Made by a program: the position numbers and the translations under genes. From the NCBI GenBank assembly GCA_947501445.1, contig CANMVS010000016.1, positions 1 through 64,000 of the forward strand: a DNA stretch of 64,000 nucleotides, read 5' to 3'. This document shows, one piece after another, positions 27,728 through 35,394 of this stretch. A model generated the notes under the pieces. It did no database searches, was not told the origin of the DNA, and saw only the letters and a list, made by a program, of their open reading frames with translations. Within the stretch, counting starts at the first letter, position 1; every line of letters starts with the position of its first letter. This DNA comes from an uncultured Rhizobiaceae group bacterium (GTDB lineage Bacteria; Pseudomonadota; Alphaproteobacteria; Rhizobiales; Rhizobiaceae).

Positions 27728-28383
27728 GCAAGAACCTCACGAAGCCGACCGGCCCATTCACTTAAGCGAGTTGAGAGAATGGCATCATCGATCGAAACGT
27801 TAAGGTCAAACACATCATTTTCAACAAATTTGAGACGGGCAGACTTGTCTTTCAGCGCGCGCTTGAGTTCTTCACATAAAGAGGGCGCACCTGATGCGGT
27901 AATGCGACTGACTTCAGGTTCCTCAAATGCCTCACCGAGCAAAACAACAAGCTGCTCGATCATCCTGTCGCTCATGGCTTTTTCCATAACCGGCGCCAGA
28001 ACACGCGTAACCTGTGCGCCAATGGTTTCGATCAGTTCAGCTGCAAGAATGTCATAACGCTCGGCAATCAACGTCGACACACCCTGCTCATATTCGGTTC
28101 TCAATGCATTGAGTTCATCAACATGCAGGCTGCGCAATTCTTCAACAACTGCACTGTGCTTTGTATCATGCGCCAGCGCAGCTTCCTGCCGCCCAAGCTC
28201 AAACGCCTCAGCCCGCACAGAGTCCAGATCAATCGCCGGTGCCTGCGCCATTTCAACCGTCTCCGGGGGCAGCACAATGGCTTCCCGGGTGACACCGGTT
28301 GTTGCTGTCGGGGTTTCGACAGATAGAACAACGCGTTCAGGCTGGCTGAAATCTTTCAGATAGCGTTCAATCGCAAGTGCCAT
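27724..28383 (-). CDS. fliH: FliH-like regulator of the export ATPase (putative)
   Basis: The 219 aa protein has a central Glu/Ala-rich helix (AEAFELGRQEAALAHDTKHS) and a C-terminal domain with ALKDKSARLKFVENDVFDLN and DDAILSTRLSEWAGRLREVL, consistent with FliH/YscL-type stator proteins that bind FliI. It is first gene of the transcript leading into motB-motC-fliK. It has a strong copy of the flagellar promoter motif 103 bases upstream. Confidence 0.7.
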   Translation of the reverse strand: MALAIERYLKDFSQPERVVLSVETPTATTGVTREAIVLPPETVEMAQAPAIDLDSVRAEAFELGRQEAALAHDTKHSAVVEELRSLHVDELNALRTEYEQGVSTLIAERYDILAAELIETIGAQVTRVLAPVMEKAMSDRMIEQLVVLLGEAFEEPEVSRITASGAPSLCEELKRALKDKSARLKFVENDVFDLNVSIDDAILSTRLSEWAGRLREVLA

Positions 28384-28469
28384 TCACGCACCTTTCAAAG
28401 ACGTGACAGACAGCCAAATCCTGTACTGCCCACAGAATCTAACCGTGAGAACGGGGAAATATTGCCGGT

Positions 28470-28495
28470 ACATTAGAGGGTGAAACTTGCGCGAA
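28470..28495 (-). promoter_or_regulatory. Bipartite promoter motif upstream of fliH-motB-motC
   Basis: Minus strand TTCGCGCAAG, nine bases, CTAATGT. It has the consensus form of both elements and lies 103 bases before the start codon. Confidence 0.6.
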
Positions 28496-28568
28496 GATGA
28501 TGGTGAGCGGTGTGGAAAACAGAGGCTGTTGCTGTGGGGGAGGTCATATGGACCGGCAACACATGGCT

Positions 28569-28605
28569 CAGGCCTCAGCGCGGCTGTGTATCACGCCGAG
28601 GCCTG
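28569..28605 (-). terminator. Hairpin after flagellin gene 1
   Basis: Arms CAGGCCTC (28569-28576) and GAGGCCTG (28598-28605), extended by a further GCG/CGC pairing. It lies 11 bases after the flagellin stop. There is no clear T-tract. Confidence 0.55.
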
Positions 28606-28615
28606 ACTTGAACGG

Positions 28616-29584
28616 TTAATTCTGGAACAGCGTCAGGATATTCTGCGAGTTCGAGTTGGCTATTGAAAGAGATTGAATGCCCAACTGCTGTTGTGTCTGA
28701 AGTGCTTTTAATCTTGTTGATTCTTCATTCATATCTGCATCAACCAGTCGACCGACACCCTTGTTAATCGAATCCATCAGGTTAGAAACGAAAGTTTCCT
28801 GCATGCCAACACGCTTGTTGATCGCACCAAGATTGGATGCCGCATCGGTCAATTCTGTCAAAATGGAATCTACAACGCTGATCATCGCGTCTACCTGAAC
28901 ATCGCTTGTTGCAGCAGTGAGTGTAATTTCCTGACCTGTTGCTGCCACGGTTGACGACGCATTTATCAGGAACCAGTTATCCGCTGTGCCGGTTGGAGTA
29001 TCAAGCAGCGCATCTGCATCGACATCTTTGGTCAGGATACCGCGAGAGGCATCTGCTGTATCAAGAAGGATTGTGTCACTTGTATCAATATCAAGCGTTG
29101 TTACAGACACTGTTCCACTGGACGATCGATTGAACGAGCCAACTACTGATTTGATTCCTGCGGCACCTGTTGCCGAATTCAGAAGCCAATTTTCACCGCT
29201 GAACGATGCAGACTCCGACGTTGAAACAAGTTGGTTCTTAAGCTGAAGCAACTCTTTGTTGATCTTTGTCTTGTCCACACCAGGTTCACGTGCCGCAACC
29301 AGTTTAGCTTTGATTTCAGTGACCACATCGATCGAACTATTCATACCGGTATAGGCTAAATCAATTTTCGACGCCCCCAACCCAAGTGCGTCTTTAACTG
29401 TTGACAGCGCTTTGTTATCCGAACGCATGGTTGTTGCAATCGACCAATAGGCAGCATTGTCGCCTGCTGTTTCCACCCGGAATCCGGATGATACACGGGC
29501 CTGCGTCATTTCCATTTCGGAGTTAATACCACGCAACGTCTGCAGGGCTGCCATTGCTGCGGCGTTGGTCATAATGCTTGTCAT
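28616..29584 (-). CDS. Flagellin (copy 1 of 3)
   Basis: The 322 aa protein has the conserved N-terminal (MAALQTLRGINSEMEMTQ, SSGFRVETAGDNAAYWSIAT) and C-terminal (ESTRLKALQTQQQLGIQSLS) coiled-coil arms, with only a short variable middle. It is shorter than the roughly 390 aa flagellins of S. meliloti. AAGGGG precedes ATG 29584. It is flanked by its own leader and a downstream hairpin, so it is probably monocistronic. Compared by eye it is the most divergent of the three copies in the central region. Confidence 0.96.
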   Translation of the reverse strand: MTSIMTNAAAMAALQTLRGINSEMEMTQARVSSGFRVETAGDNAAYWSIATTMRSDNKALSTVKDALGLGASKIDLAYTGMNSSIDVVTEIKAKLVAAREPGVDKTKINKELLQLKNQLVSTSESASFSGENWLLNSATGAAGIKSVVGSFNRSSSGTVSVTTLDIDTSDTILLDTADASRGILTKDVDADALLDTPTGTADNWFLINASSTVAATGQEITLTAATSDVQVDAMISVVDSILTELTDAASNLGAINKRVGMQETFVSNLMDSINKGVGRLVDADMNEESTRLKALQTQQQLGIQSLSIANSNSQNILTLFQN

Positions 29585-29614
29585 GGTGCTGCCCCTTCAG
29601 GCGAGAATATTAGT

Positions 29615-29663
29615 AAGGGACATACCGGATTGCTTGAGCCGGCAATGGTGGAATGCTTCATGC
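29615..29663 (-). promoter_or_regulatory. Conserved flagellin leader element, copy 1
   Basis: Minus strand order: GCATGAAGC, then TGCCGG, a 10-base loop, CCGGTA, then TGTCCCTT. The arms pair with one G-U. The element is shared by all three flagellin genes. Confidence 0.6.
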
Positions 29664-29721
29664 TTGCTGTATCACTCGGATCAGCCCACCATTTCAAATA
29701 TCAGAAATACTGAGCTTATGG

Positions 29722-29737
29722 TTAACAGACAATTAAC
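29722..29737. promoter_or_regulatory. CtrA-type box upstream of flagellin 1
   Basis: TTAACAGACAATTAAC: TTAA, seven bases, TTAA then C. It is about 138 bases before the flagellin 1 start and outside any gene. Flagellins 2 and 3 lack an exact equivalent. Confidence 0.55.
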
Positions 29738-29842
29738 GCCGGTAGCAAGTTGTTAATTATTGTCAATAAATTATGAATAACTATAGGTTCAAACGGCTGA
29801 TTGTTGGTTTGGTCGATGCCTGATTTGGCTATGCCTAAATAA

Positions 29843-29879
29843 CAACAAAAAGGCCGCGCCTGCATGGGCGCGACCTTTC
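29843..29879 (-). terminator. Rho-independent terminator of flagellin gene 2
   Basis: On the minus strand GAAAGGTCGCGCC, a five-base loop region, GGCGCGGCCTTTTT, followed by GTTGTT. GC-rich stem plus T-run, 65 bases after the stop. Confidence 0.8.
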
Positions 29880-29943
29880 AATAGCAAAACTGCTGCTGCG
29901 GGATAACCTGTCATGTAATCATTTTGACGCTTTAGCCATTATT

Positions 29944-30909
29944 CTACTGGAAGAGCGAAAGAATGTTCTGAGAGTTGGAGTTGGCAATGGACAGCGATTG
30001 GATTCCCAACTGCTGTTGAGTCTGTAAAGCTTTCAATCGCGTCGATTCATCATTCATATTGGCGTCAACAAGACGACCCACGCCTTTGTCAATTGAATCC
30101 ATCAGATTAGTAACAAACTCATCCTGCATTGAAACACGCGCATTGATTGCGCCAAGGTCAGCCGCAGCATCTGTCATTTTGATCATGATAGAGTCGACTA
30201 CCCTGATCATGGAATCCACCTGCGCATCTGTCGTCGCTGACGTTAACGCAATTTCTGTACCGGTTGCTGCGGTTGTGGAGCCCGCATTGATGAGAAACCA
30301 GTTTTCTGCTGTACCTGATGGCGTCTCCAGCAGTGCATCGGCGTCGACATCACCAGTCAGAATACCATCCGCCGCATCTGCGGTGTCGATGAGTATTGAA
30401 GCTGATGTGTCAATATCCAATGTGGTTACGCTGACATTGCCGGTTGCGGACCGGTTAAACGAACCAACAATCGACTTTGTACCAGCACCACCAACTGCCG
30501 CATTATGCAGCCAGTTTTCACCACTGAATGAAGCAGATTCCGTTGTTGAGACCAGCTGATTTTTCAACTGCTCCAGCTCTTTGTTTATCTTTTCCTTATC
30601 GACACCTGGTTCCCGTGCGGCAACCAGCTTTGCCTTAATTTCGGTAACAACGTCAATCGCACTCTTCATGCCCGTGTAGGCAACGTCGATTTTCGCGGCA
30701 CCCAATCCCAATGCGTCCTTGACAGTTGAAAGTGCCTTGTTGTCAGAGCGCATTGTTGTGGCAATTGACCAGTAGGCTGCATTGTCTGCTGCCGTTTCAA
30801 CACGGTAACCGGAAGAAATTCGGCCCTGTGTCATTTCCATTTCGGAATTGATGCCGCGCAAAGTCTGAAGAGCGGCCATGGAGGCCGTGTTTGTCATAAT
30901 GCTTGTCAT
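29944..30909 (-). CDS. Flagellin (copy 2 of 3)
   Basis: The 321 aa protein has the same architecture and strong identity with copies 1 and 3 at both ends (SSGYRVETAADNAAYWSIAT, DVVTEIKAKLVAAREPGVDK). It has its own leader block upstream and a rho-independent terminator downstream, so it is an independent transcript. The three tandem paralogs probably form a mixed (complex) filament, as in rhizobia. Confidence 0.96.
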   Translation of the reverse strand: MTSIMTNTASMAALQTLRGINSEMEMTQGRISSGYRVETAADNAAYWSIATTMRSDNKALSTVKDALGLGAAKIDVAYTGMKSAIDVVTEIKAKLVAAREPGVDKEKINKELEQLKNQLVSTTESASFSGENWLHNAAVGGAGTKSIVGSFNRSATGNVSVTTLDIDTSASILIDTADAADGILTGDVDADALLETPSGTAENWFLINAGSTTAATGTEIALTSATTDAQVDSMIRVVDSIMIKMTDAAADLGAINARVSMQDEFVTNLMDSIDKGVGRLVDANMNDESTRLKALQTQQQLGIQSLSIANSNSQNILSLFQ

Positions 30910-30938
30910 TGGTCTGCCCCTTTTGACAGTTAACTTGG

Positions 30939-30987
30939 AAGGGACATGCCGGACTTACTAACCGGCAATGACGGTGTCGCATCATGC
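30939..30987 (-). promoter_or_regulatory. Conserved flagellin leader element, copy 2
   Basis: Minus strand: GCATGATGC, then TGCCGG, a nine-base loop, CCGGCA, then TGTCCCTT. The two six-base arms are perfectly complementary here. Confidence 0.6.
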
Positions 30988-31159
30988 TCACCTGGGGTTC
31001 TTCCTTTCAAGGTCAAACCCGGTCCGTCACTTGTTGACCTAACAACACATTATTAAGGTTAATGAATGCTGAATTTTTGACCGTAACACTTTGTTTTTTT
31101 TAATTAAATCAACGTGCGCGTTTACTTCCCGTTAACTTTTTCATCCATATCAGCACAAA

Positions 31160-31188
31160 GCACCGCCTTCCCTTGGGGAACACGGTGC
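31160..31188. terminator. Second hairpin downstream of flagellin gene 3
   Basis: Arms GCACCG and CGGTGC with an inner TTCCC/GGGAA pairing. On the minus strand it is followed by TTTGTG. It could be a back-up terminator after the larger one at 31221-31285. Confidence 0.45.
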
Positions 31189-31220
31189 CTTGCGCTGCTG
31201 TGCGAACAAATGAAAAATCA

Positions 31221-31285
31221 GGTGCGGCGACTTCAGACAGGTTCCACAGGTTGAACCGGGAACCTGTCAGTCGGGACGCCGCACC
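31221..31285 (-). terminator. Nested double-stem terminator of flagellin gene 3
   Basis: The outer arms GGTGCGGCG and CGCCGCACC (nine bases, perfect) enclose inner arms ACAGGTTCC and GGAACCTGT (nine bases, perfect). On the minus strand the structure is followed by TGATTTTTC. It starts 14 bases after the stop codon. Confidence 0.75.
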
Positions 31286-31298
31286 CTATTGATCAGAA

Positions 31299-32264
31299 CT
31301 ACCTGAAGAGAGACAGGACGTTCTGCGAGTTCGAATTCGCAATGGATAGTGACTGAATGCCGAGCTGCTGCTGTGTCTGCAGGGCCTTCAAGCGAGTGGA
31401 TTCTTCACTCATGTCGGCATCGACCAGGCGACCAACACCCTTGTCGATGGAATCCATCAGACTGGAAACGAAGTTCTCCTGCATGGAAACACGTGAACTC
31501 ACGGAACCAAGATCGGCGGCGGAGTCCGTCAACTGACCCAGAATGGAATCGACAGCACGGATCATGCTACCAACTTCTGCGTCAGTTGTTGTTGCGGAAA
31601 GAGATATCTCCGAACCCGTCGCAGCTGTTGTTGAGCCAGCGTCTACGAGGAAATAGTTGTCTGCGGTGCCGGACGGTGTTTCCAGCAGTGCGTCCGCATC
31701 AATGTCCTTGGTCAAAATTCCACGACCGGCATCTTCTGTGTCAATGAGTGTGGTTGCCGACGTATCAACATCAAGCGTTGTGACACTCACATTACCGGAG
31801 GCAGATCGATTAAAAGATCCGACAATGGATTTGGTCCCGGCTGCACCTGTCGCCGAGTTATGAAGCCAGTTTTCACCACTGAATGAGGCTGATTCCGTTG
31901 TCGAAACCAGCTGGTTTTTCAGTTGTGTCAGTTCCTTGTTGATCTTTTCCTTGTCAACACCCGGCTCGCTGGCTGCAACGAGTTTGGATTTGATTTCACT
32001 GACAACGTCGATTGCACTTTGCAGACCGGTAGAGGCAACATCGATTTTTGCCGCACCAAGACCAAGAGCGTCCTTGACGGTAGAAAGCGCTTTATTGTCC
32101 GAACGCATGGTTGTTGCGATTGACCAATAGGCAGCATTGTCTGAAGCGGTTTCGACACGGTATCCGGAAGAAATACGCGACTGGGTTGTTTCCATATCGG
32201 AATTGATACCACGCAGTGTCTGCAGTGCAGCCATGGCGGAAGAATTTGTCATAATGCTTGTCAT
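31299..32264 (-). CDS. Flagellin (copy 3 of 3)
   Basis: The 321 aa protein has the same N- and C-terminal arms as the other two copies (SSGYRVETASDNAAYWSIAT; GIQSLSIANSNSQN). It carries small central changes such as VASTGLQSAIDVVSEIKSKL. It is the most upstream of the flagellins with respect to transcription, with the common leader element 36 bases before its start and the strongest terminator structure. Confidence 0.96.
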   Translation of the reverse strand: MTSIMTNSSAMAALQTLRGINSDMETTQSRISSGYRVETASDNAAYWSIATTMRSDNKALSTVKDALGLGAAKIDVASTGLQSAIDVVSEIKSKLVAASEPGVDKEKINKELTQLKNQLVSTTESASFSGENWLHNSATGAAGTKSIVGSFNRSASGNVSVTTLDVDTSATTLIDTEDAGRGILTKDIDADALLETPSGTADNYFLVDAGSTTAATGSEISLSATTTDAEVGSMIRAVDSILGQLTDSAADLGSVSSRVSMQENFVSSLMDSIDKGVGRLVDADMSEESTRLKALQTQQQLGIQSLSIANSNSQNVLSLFR

Positions 32265-32299
32265 AATAGTGTCCCTGAAATTACGCGATACAGTTTAAG

Positions 32300-32348
32300 A
32301 AGGGACATACCGGACTTGATTACCGGTGATGGCGGTTTGGCTTCATGC
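32300..32348 (-). promoter_or_regulatory. Conserved flagellin leader element, copy 3
   Basis: Minus strand: GCATGAAGC, CACCGG, a nine-base loop, CCGGTA, TGTCCCTT. ACCGG pairs with CCGGT; relative to copy 2 a G-C pair is replaced by A-U, a compensatory change. Confidence 0.6.
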
Positions 32349-32571
32349 CCAAAGGTTCGCCAGTCTTGCTGAAAGAACCATTCCCGCCATGTTGGTTGCA
32401 ACATCGCAGCCGTCTGTTACGAAAAACCTAACACAAAGCCCGCCATTGGCTTGTGGGATGCGCTACCCCAAAACATGGTAAACAAAGGGATAATGATACA
32501 GCTATTTCAAAATACGCGCCGCCAGCACAGGCGACAGGCGATTGACAAGGCGCAGCCATCGGGCTTTCGCC

Positions 32572-32772
32572 ACCCAGACCGGCTTTTGTCGCGCAATAGA
32601 CCGGCGCCGCCATTTTGGGCGCAATCGCCAGACCGGAACTGATATTGATGATCGAGGCCGCCTTGCGGTCTCGCAACACAGGCAGCATCATCATGGTGAG
32701 TGTAATTGCCGCTTCAAGGTTAGGGGCGATTTCGTCACGGGCAATGGCCACGATGCGGCAATAGAGCACCAA
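32572..32772 (-). pseudogene. Remnant of a short-chain dehydrogenase/reductase
   Basis: About 66 codons retain an SDR core: LEAAITLTMMMLPVLRDRKA, IINISSGLAIAPKMA and the active-site YCATKAGL. The reading frame then breaks: the downstream peptide in frame has no SDR character, and a shifted frame gives only weak resemblance. No N-terminal Rossmann motif is present. The fragment lies next to a broken TetR-like gene on the other strand, suggesting a decayed regulator-dehydrogenase pair. Confidence 0.6.
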
Positions 32773-32797
32773 CTGAAATGGCCTAAACTCGCCCGCG

Positions 32798-33031
32798 CTG
32801 GAGTATGCAGAAGCGTTTCTACCGCTACAGGCAGAAACCGATCATCTGAACAAGGCGATAACCGATGGCATTGTCGGGTTTCTTGATGCGCATGGCATTG
32901 CCCAACCGCAGGTCTGTGCGCAGGATATTGTTGCCATGGCAAGAGGCATGTTTGATGCTGCGGGTCTCGCGGGTGAAACCGACGGCAAAGCGCTGGGGCG
33001 ATGGGTCTGTCCGGCGGACCTAGTGGATTGA
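32798..33031 (+). pseudogene. C-terminal remnant of a TetR-family regulator (probable)
   Basis: 77 codons, including LNKAITDGIVGFLDAHGIAQ and AQDIVAMARGMFDAAG, read like the C-terminal ligand/dimer domain of a TetR regulator. An in-frame stop lies upstream at 32774 and no DNA-binding domain is found, so it is a fragment. Its stop codon falls within the first bases of the palindromic element starting at 33020. Confidence 0.45.
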
Positions 33032-33282
33032 TCGAGACAGATGGTACCCATAGATCCAATATCCCGGGTTCTGGGTAGGAGAGGTTTCGCAGTCGATGCG
33101 GGCCATCTGCAAGAAAGCTCGACGCATCCAGAACCTGCGATATTGGACCCGAAGGGCGGGTATACAGGCCCACCGGATGCGTTGCGCGATGTTTATGATG
33201 AAAATCACGGCACATCACGCGCCTACCCGGATGAACCTGCAAATCCGTCTATGGGCATCATCCGTCTCGATCAAACCACTAG
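33020..33282. mobile_element. MITE-like palindromic element with 32-base terminal inverted repeats
   Basis: The ends 33020-33051 (starting CTAGTGGATTGATCGAGAC) and 33251-33282 are inverted copies matching at 28 of 32 positions; similarity continues inward more weakly (GGTTC, GGGTAGG). Inside, 33056-33077 and 33126-33147 form another imperfect inverted pair (about 19 of 22). It begins and ends with CTAG and codes for nothing convincing. The first 21 bases recur directly at 33279-33299, which creates a near-perfect 34-base palindrome at 33264-33297. It is non-autonomous; I see no transposase in the window. Confidence 0.6.
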
Positions 33283-33293
33283 TGGATTGATCG

Positions 33294-33389
33294 AGACAGG
33301 TTTTGACGGAATAGGCATGACCTGAATGCAGCAACAAAATCAAAGGCCGGCGCAGTTGTCCTGTTTCTGACAAAACGCAAAACGGTCTG
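33294..33389 (+). repeat. Bipartite palindromic intergenic repeat, copy E
   Basis: CAGGTTTTGACGGAATAGG, GACCTGAATGCAGCAAC, AAAATCAAAGGCCGGC, GTTGTCCTGTTTCTGAC and AAAACGGTCTGG follow in the usual order. It directly joins the MITE-like element and ends 3 bases from the fliP stop codon. Confidence 0.8.
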
Positions 33390-33391
33390 GC

Positions 33392-34129
33392 TCATACAAA
33401 GGAACGAACCAGACTGCCGACCAGCAGATTCCAGCCATCAATCAACACAAAAAACAGGATCTTGAACGGCAGCGATATGGCGGTTGGCGGCAACATCATC
33501 ATGCCCATCGACATTGTAATTGTCGCAACCACAAGGTCGATAACCAGGAAGGGCAGAACCACAAGAAAACCAATCTCGAACCCTCGCCTGATTTCTGAAA
33601 TCATAAAGGCAGGGACAAGCACGCGCAGGTCCACCTTGTCATCAGTGGCAACATTTTGCCCGCGCTCTGTTGCCAGATCGACAAACAGATTAAGATCCTT
33701 GTCCCGTGTATTGGACAGCATGAACTCCCTGAAGGGTTCGCTTACACGGGTAAAGGCAGTCGCCTCATCAATTTGTTCATTGAGCAAAGGCTGAATGCCA
33801 TTTTCCCAGGCGCGGTCAAATGTGGGTGCCATGACATAGAATGTCATGAACAGCGCCAGACTGATCAAAATCATATTGGCAGGTGTGGTCTGCAGACCCA
33901 TGCCTCCGCGCAGGATCGCAAAGGCGATGACAAAACGCGGAAAGCTTGTCACCATAATCAAAATGCCCGGTGCAATGGACAAAACAGTCAACAGACCGAA
34001 TGTCCTGATTATCCAGGATACAACGGATCCGTCGACCGGCGGGGTCAATACACCAGGATCAAACGTCTGGCCGGTGGCCGGGACCAGCATTGCCATCATG
34101 GCAAGGATTGTCAGAATTATACGAGTCAT
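33392..34129 (-). CDS. fliP: Flagellar export apparatus protein FliP
   Basis: The 245 aa protein has an N-terminal signal sequence and about four membrane helices. The family motifs FVIAFAILRGGMGLQTTP and the C-terminal MGMMMLPPTAISLPFKILFF are present. It is the core of the export gate and the last gene of the flgF-fliI-flgBC operon. Starts four bases inside the end of fliL. Confidence 0.95.
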   Translation of the reverse strand: MTRIILTILAMMAMLVPATGQTFDPGVLTPPVDGSVVSWIIRTFGLLTVLSIAPGILIMVTSFPRFVIAFAILRGGMGLQTTPANMILISLALFMTFYVMAPTFDRAWENGIQPLLNEQIDEATAFTRVSEPFREFMLSNTRDKDLNLFVDLATERGQNVATDDKVDLRVLVPAFMISEIRRGFEIGFLVVLPFLVIDLVVATITMSMGMMMLPPTAISLPFKILFFVLIDGWNLLVGSLVRSFV

Positions 34130-34638
34130 TCGATTAAAAATGTCCTGAACAAAAGAGATTTGACCTGACCGTCCGAGCGTATTTCAGCACGTTCTGTCAG
34201 ATCATCACGCAAGTGCTGGAAACCACGGGGGCCTTCAATTTGCTGCAGTGAAACCGTGCGGACGTAGGCCAATATGTCCTGATGGACTGCCTGGGCTATT
34301 GAGGGATCAGCCTGCCCATCCAAAACAAGTGCAATCTCAAGGCGGACCCAATTGTCCGATGGATAATTCAAATTGGTGGTGATCGGTGCCAACGTTACGA
34401 TTTGCTGTTCGCCAACCTGCGCGGACTGTTCAGCGTCATTTTCAGCATCCGATGAAGCCGACGATTGCCCATCTTTCATGGCAGACTGCATACGGACTTC
34501 AGATTGCTGATCGCCGACGACCATGCCAACCAACCACCCGCCACCGCCGGCCAGAACCGTAAGCAGCAGGACGGCTGCCAGGGTTATCATATTGGTCTTT
34601 TTGTCTGATCCCGGGGAATCTTTATCAGGTGTCATCAT
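34126..34638 (-). CDS. fliL: Flagellar basal body-associated protein FliL
   Basis: The 170 aa protein has one N-terminal membrane helix (MITLAAVLLLTVLAGGGGWL region), an acidic linker, and a periplasmic domain with NWVRLEIALVLDGQADP and a C-terminal KSLLFRTFLIE. It stabilises the stator near the basal body. It lies between flgH and fliP. A second FliL-like protein is encoded at 11560-12051. Confidence 0.88.
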   Translation of the reverse strand: MMTPDKDSPGSDKKTNMITLAAVLLLTVLAGGGGWLVGMVVGDQQSEVRMQSAMKDGQSSASSDAENDAEQSAQVGEQQIVTLAPITTNLNYPSDNWVRLEIALVLDGQADPSIAQAVHQDILAYVRTVSLQQIEGPRGFQHLRDDLTERAEIRSDGQVKSLLFRTFLIE

Positions 34639-34683
34639 GTCACCTAGTTTTGCCTTTTGTCGGAAGCCTGATCAGGTCAGGCC

Positions 34684-35394
34684 TCAAATGGGTGAAAATT
34701 TGTCGATAATCTGTTGACCCCAGGGTGGTTGCTGCACTTCCATAAGCCGCCCTCTGCCACCGTAGGAAACACGTGCTTCTGCCACTTTTTCATAGGCAAT
34801 CGTATTGAAACCATCGACGTCGCGCGGTCGAACAATGCCTGCAATGTTCAATATGCGCATTTCGAAGTTAACCCGTACTTCCTGTGAACCACTGATAACC
34901 AGATTACCGTTGTCGAGTATGCCGGTCACAACAGCGGCCACACGCAGCTCAAGTCTTTCAGAGCGCGCCGTCGTCCCCTTGCCTTGCGTTTTGGTATTGG
35001 AGCCAAAGGTCAGGCCTGCTCCGGCGCTGGATCCAGCGCCAGCGATGGTATAATCGCCGGTTGCATTTATACCGCTGGAATTTTTGCGATCGCGGTCCGT
35101 CTTATTGTCAAAAGTTGCCCGGTCATTGATTGCGATATTGACCGTCAAAATGTCACCGACCGACATGGCGCGCGAATCCTTGAAGAGATCGCTCTGGGTA
35201 TCGCTCCACAGGGAATATCCGGATGAGGTCTTGCGGGGCGGTTTGGGATATAGCGCCATTTGCGGCGTTTGCCCGTATTGCAGACCACTGCCCACGGGGC
35301 TCATAGATGGTGCCCGACCGATATCGTTGAGCGCGTTTGAACCGCACCCCGCCAGCGCAAAACAAACCGCAAGGAGCGACCAGTGTGCCGTCAT
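34684..35394 (-). CDS. flgH: Flagellar L-ring lipoprotein FlgH
   Basis: The 236 aa lipoprotein has a lipobox LAGC (14-17) after a hydrophobic signal. The L-ring pattern MSVGDILTVNIAINDRATFD and GNLVISGSQEVRVNFEMRIL, with the final NIAGIVRPRDVDGFNTI, is clear. It forms the outer-membrane ring. It overlaps motE by four bases. Confidence 0.94.
   Translation of the reverse strand: MTAHWSLLAVCFALAGCGSNALNDIGRAPSMSPVGSGLQYGQTPQMALYPKPPRKTSSGYSLWSDTQSDLFKDSRAMSVGDILTVNIAINDRATFDNKTDRDRKNSSGINATGDYTIAGAGSSAGAGLTFGSNTKTQGKGTTARSERLELRVAAVVTGILDNGNLVISGSQEVRVNFEMRILNIAGIVRPRDVDGFNTIAYEKVAEARVSYGGRGRLMEVQQPPWGQQIIDKFSPI

Noticed and set aside
29615-29663. Flagellin leader block read as a sigma-28 promoter (GCCGATAA-like)
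   Set aside because: GCCGGTTA resembles the -10 element in one copy only, no TAAA -35 is present, and rhizobia are not known to use FliA here.
28616-32264. CRISPR-like or tandem repeat signal across the flagellin region
   Set aside because: The periodic similarity is due to three paralogous flagellin genes with their leaders, not to short spaced repeats. No CRISPR array is seen in the window.
32428-32571. Downstream half of the SDR-containing open frame as an intact gene
   Set aside because: Past the YCATKAGL segment the peptide is Cys/Pro-rich and unlike any SDR, so the gene is treated as broken.
33041-33325. Plus-strand open frame of 94 codons across the MITE-like element
   Set aside because: It is translated inverted repeat; the same peptide fragments appear in inverted copies on the other strand, as expected from a palindrome.
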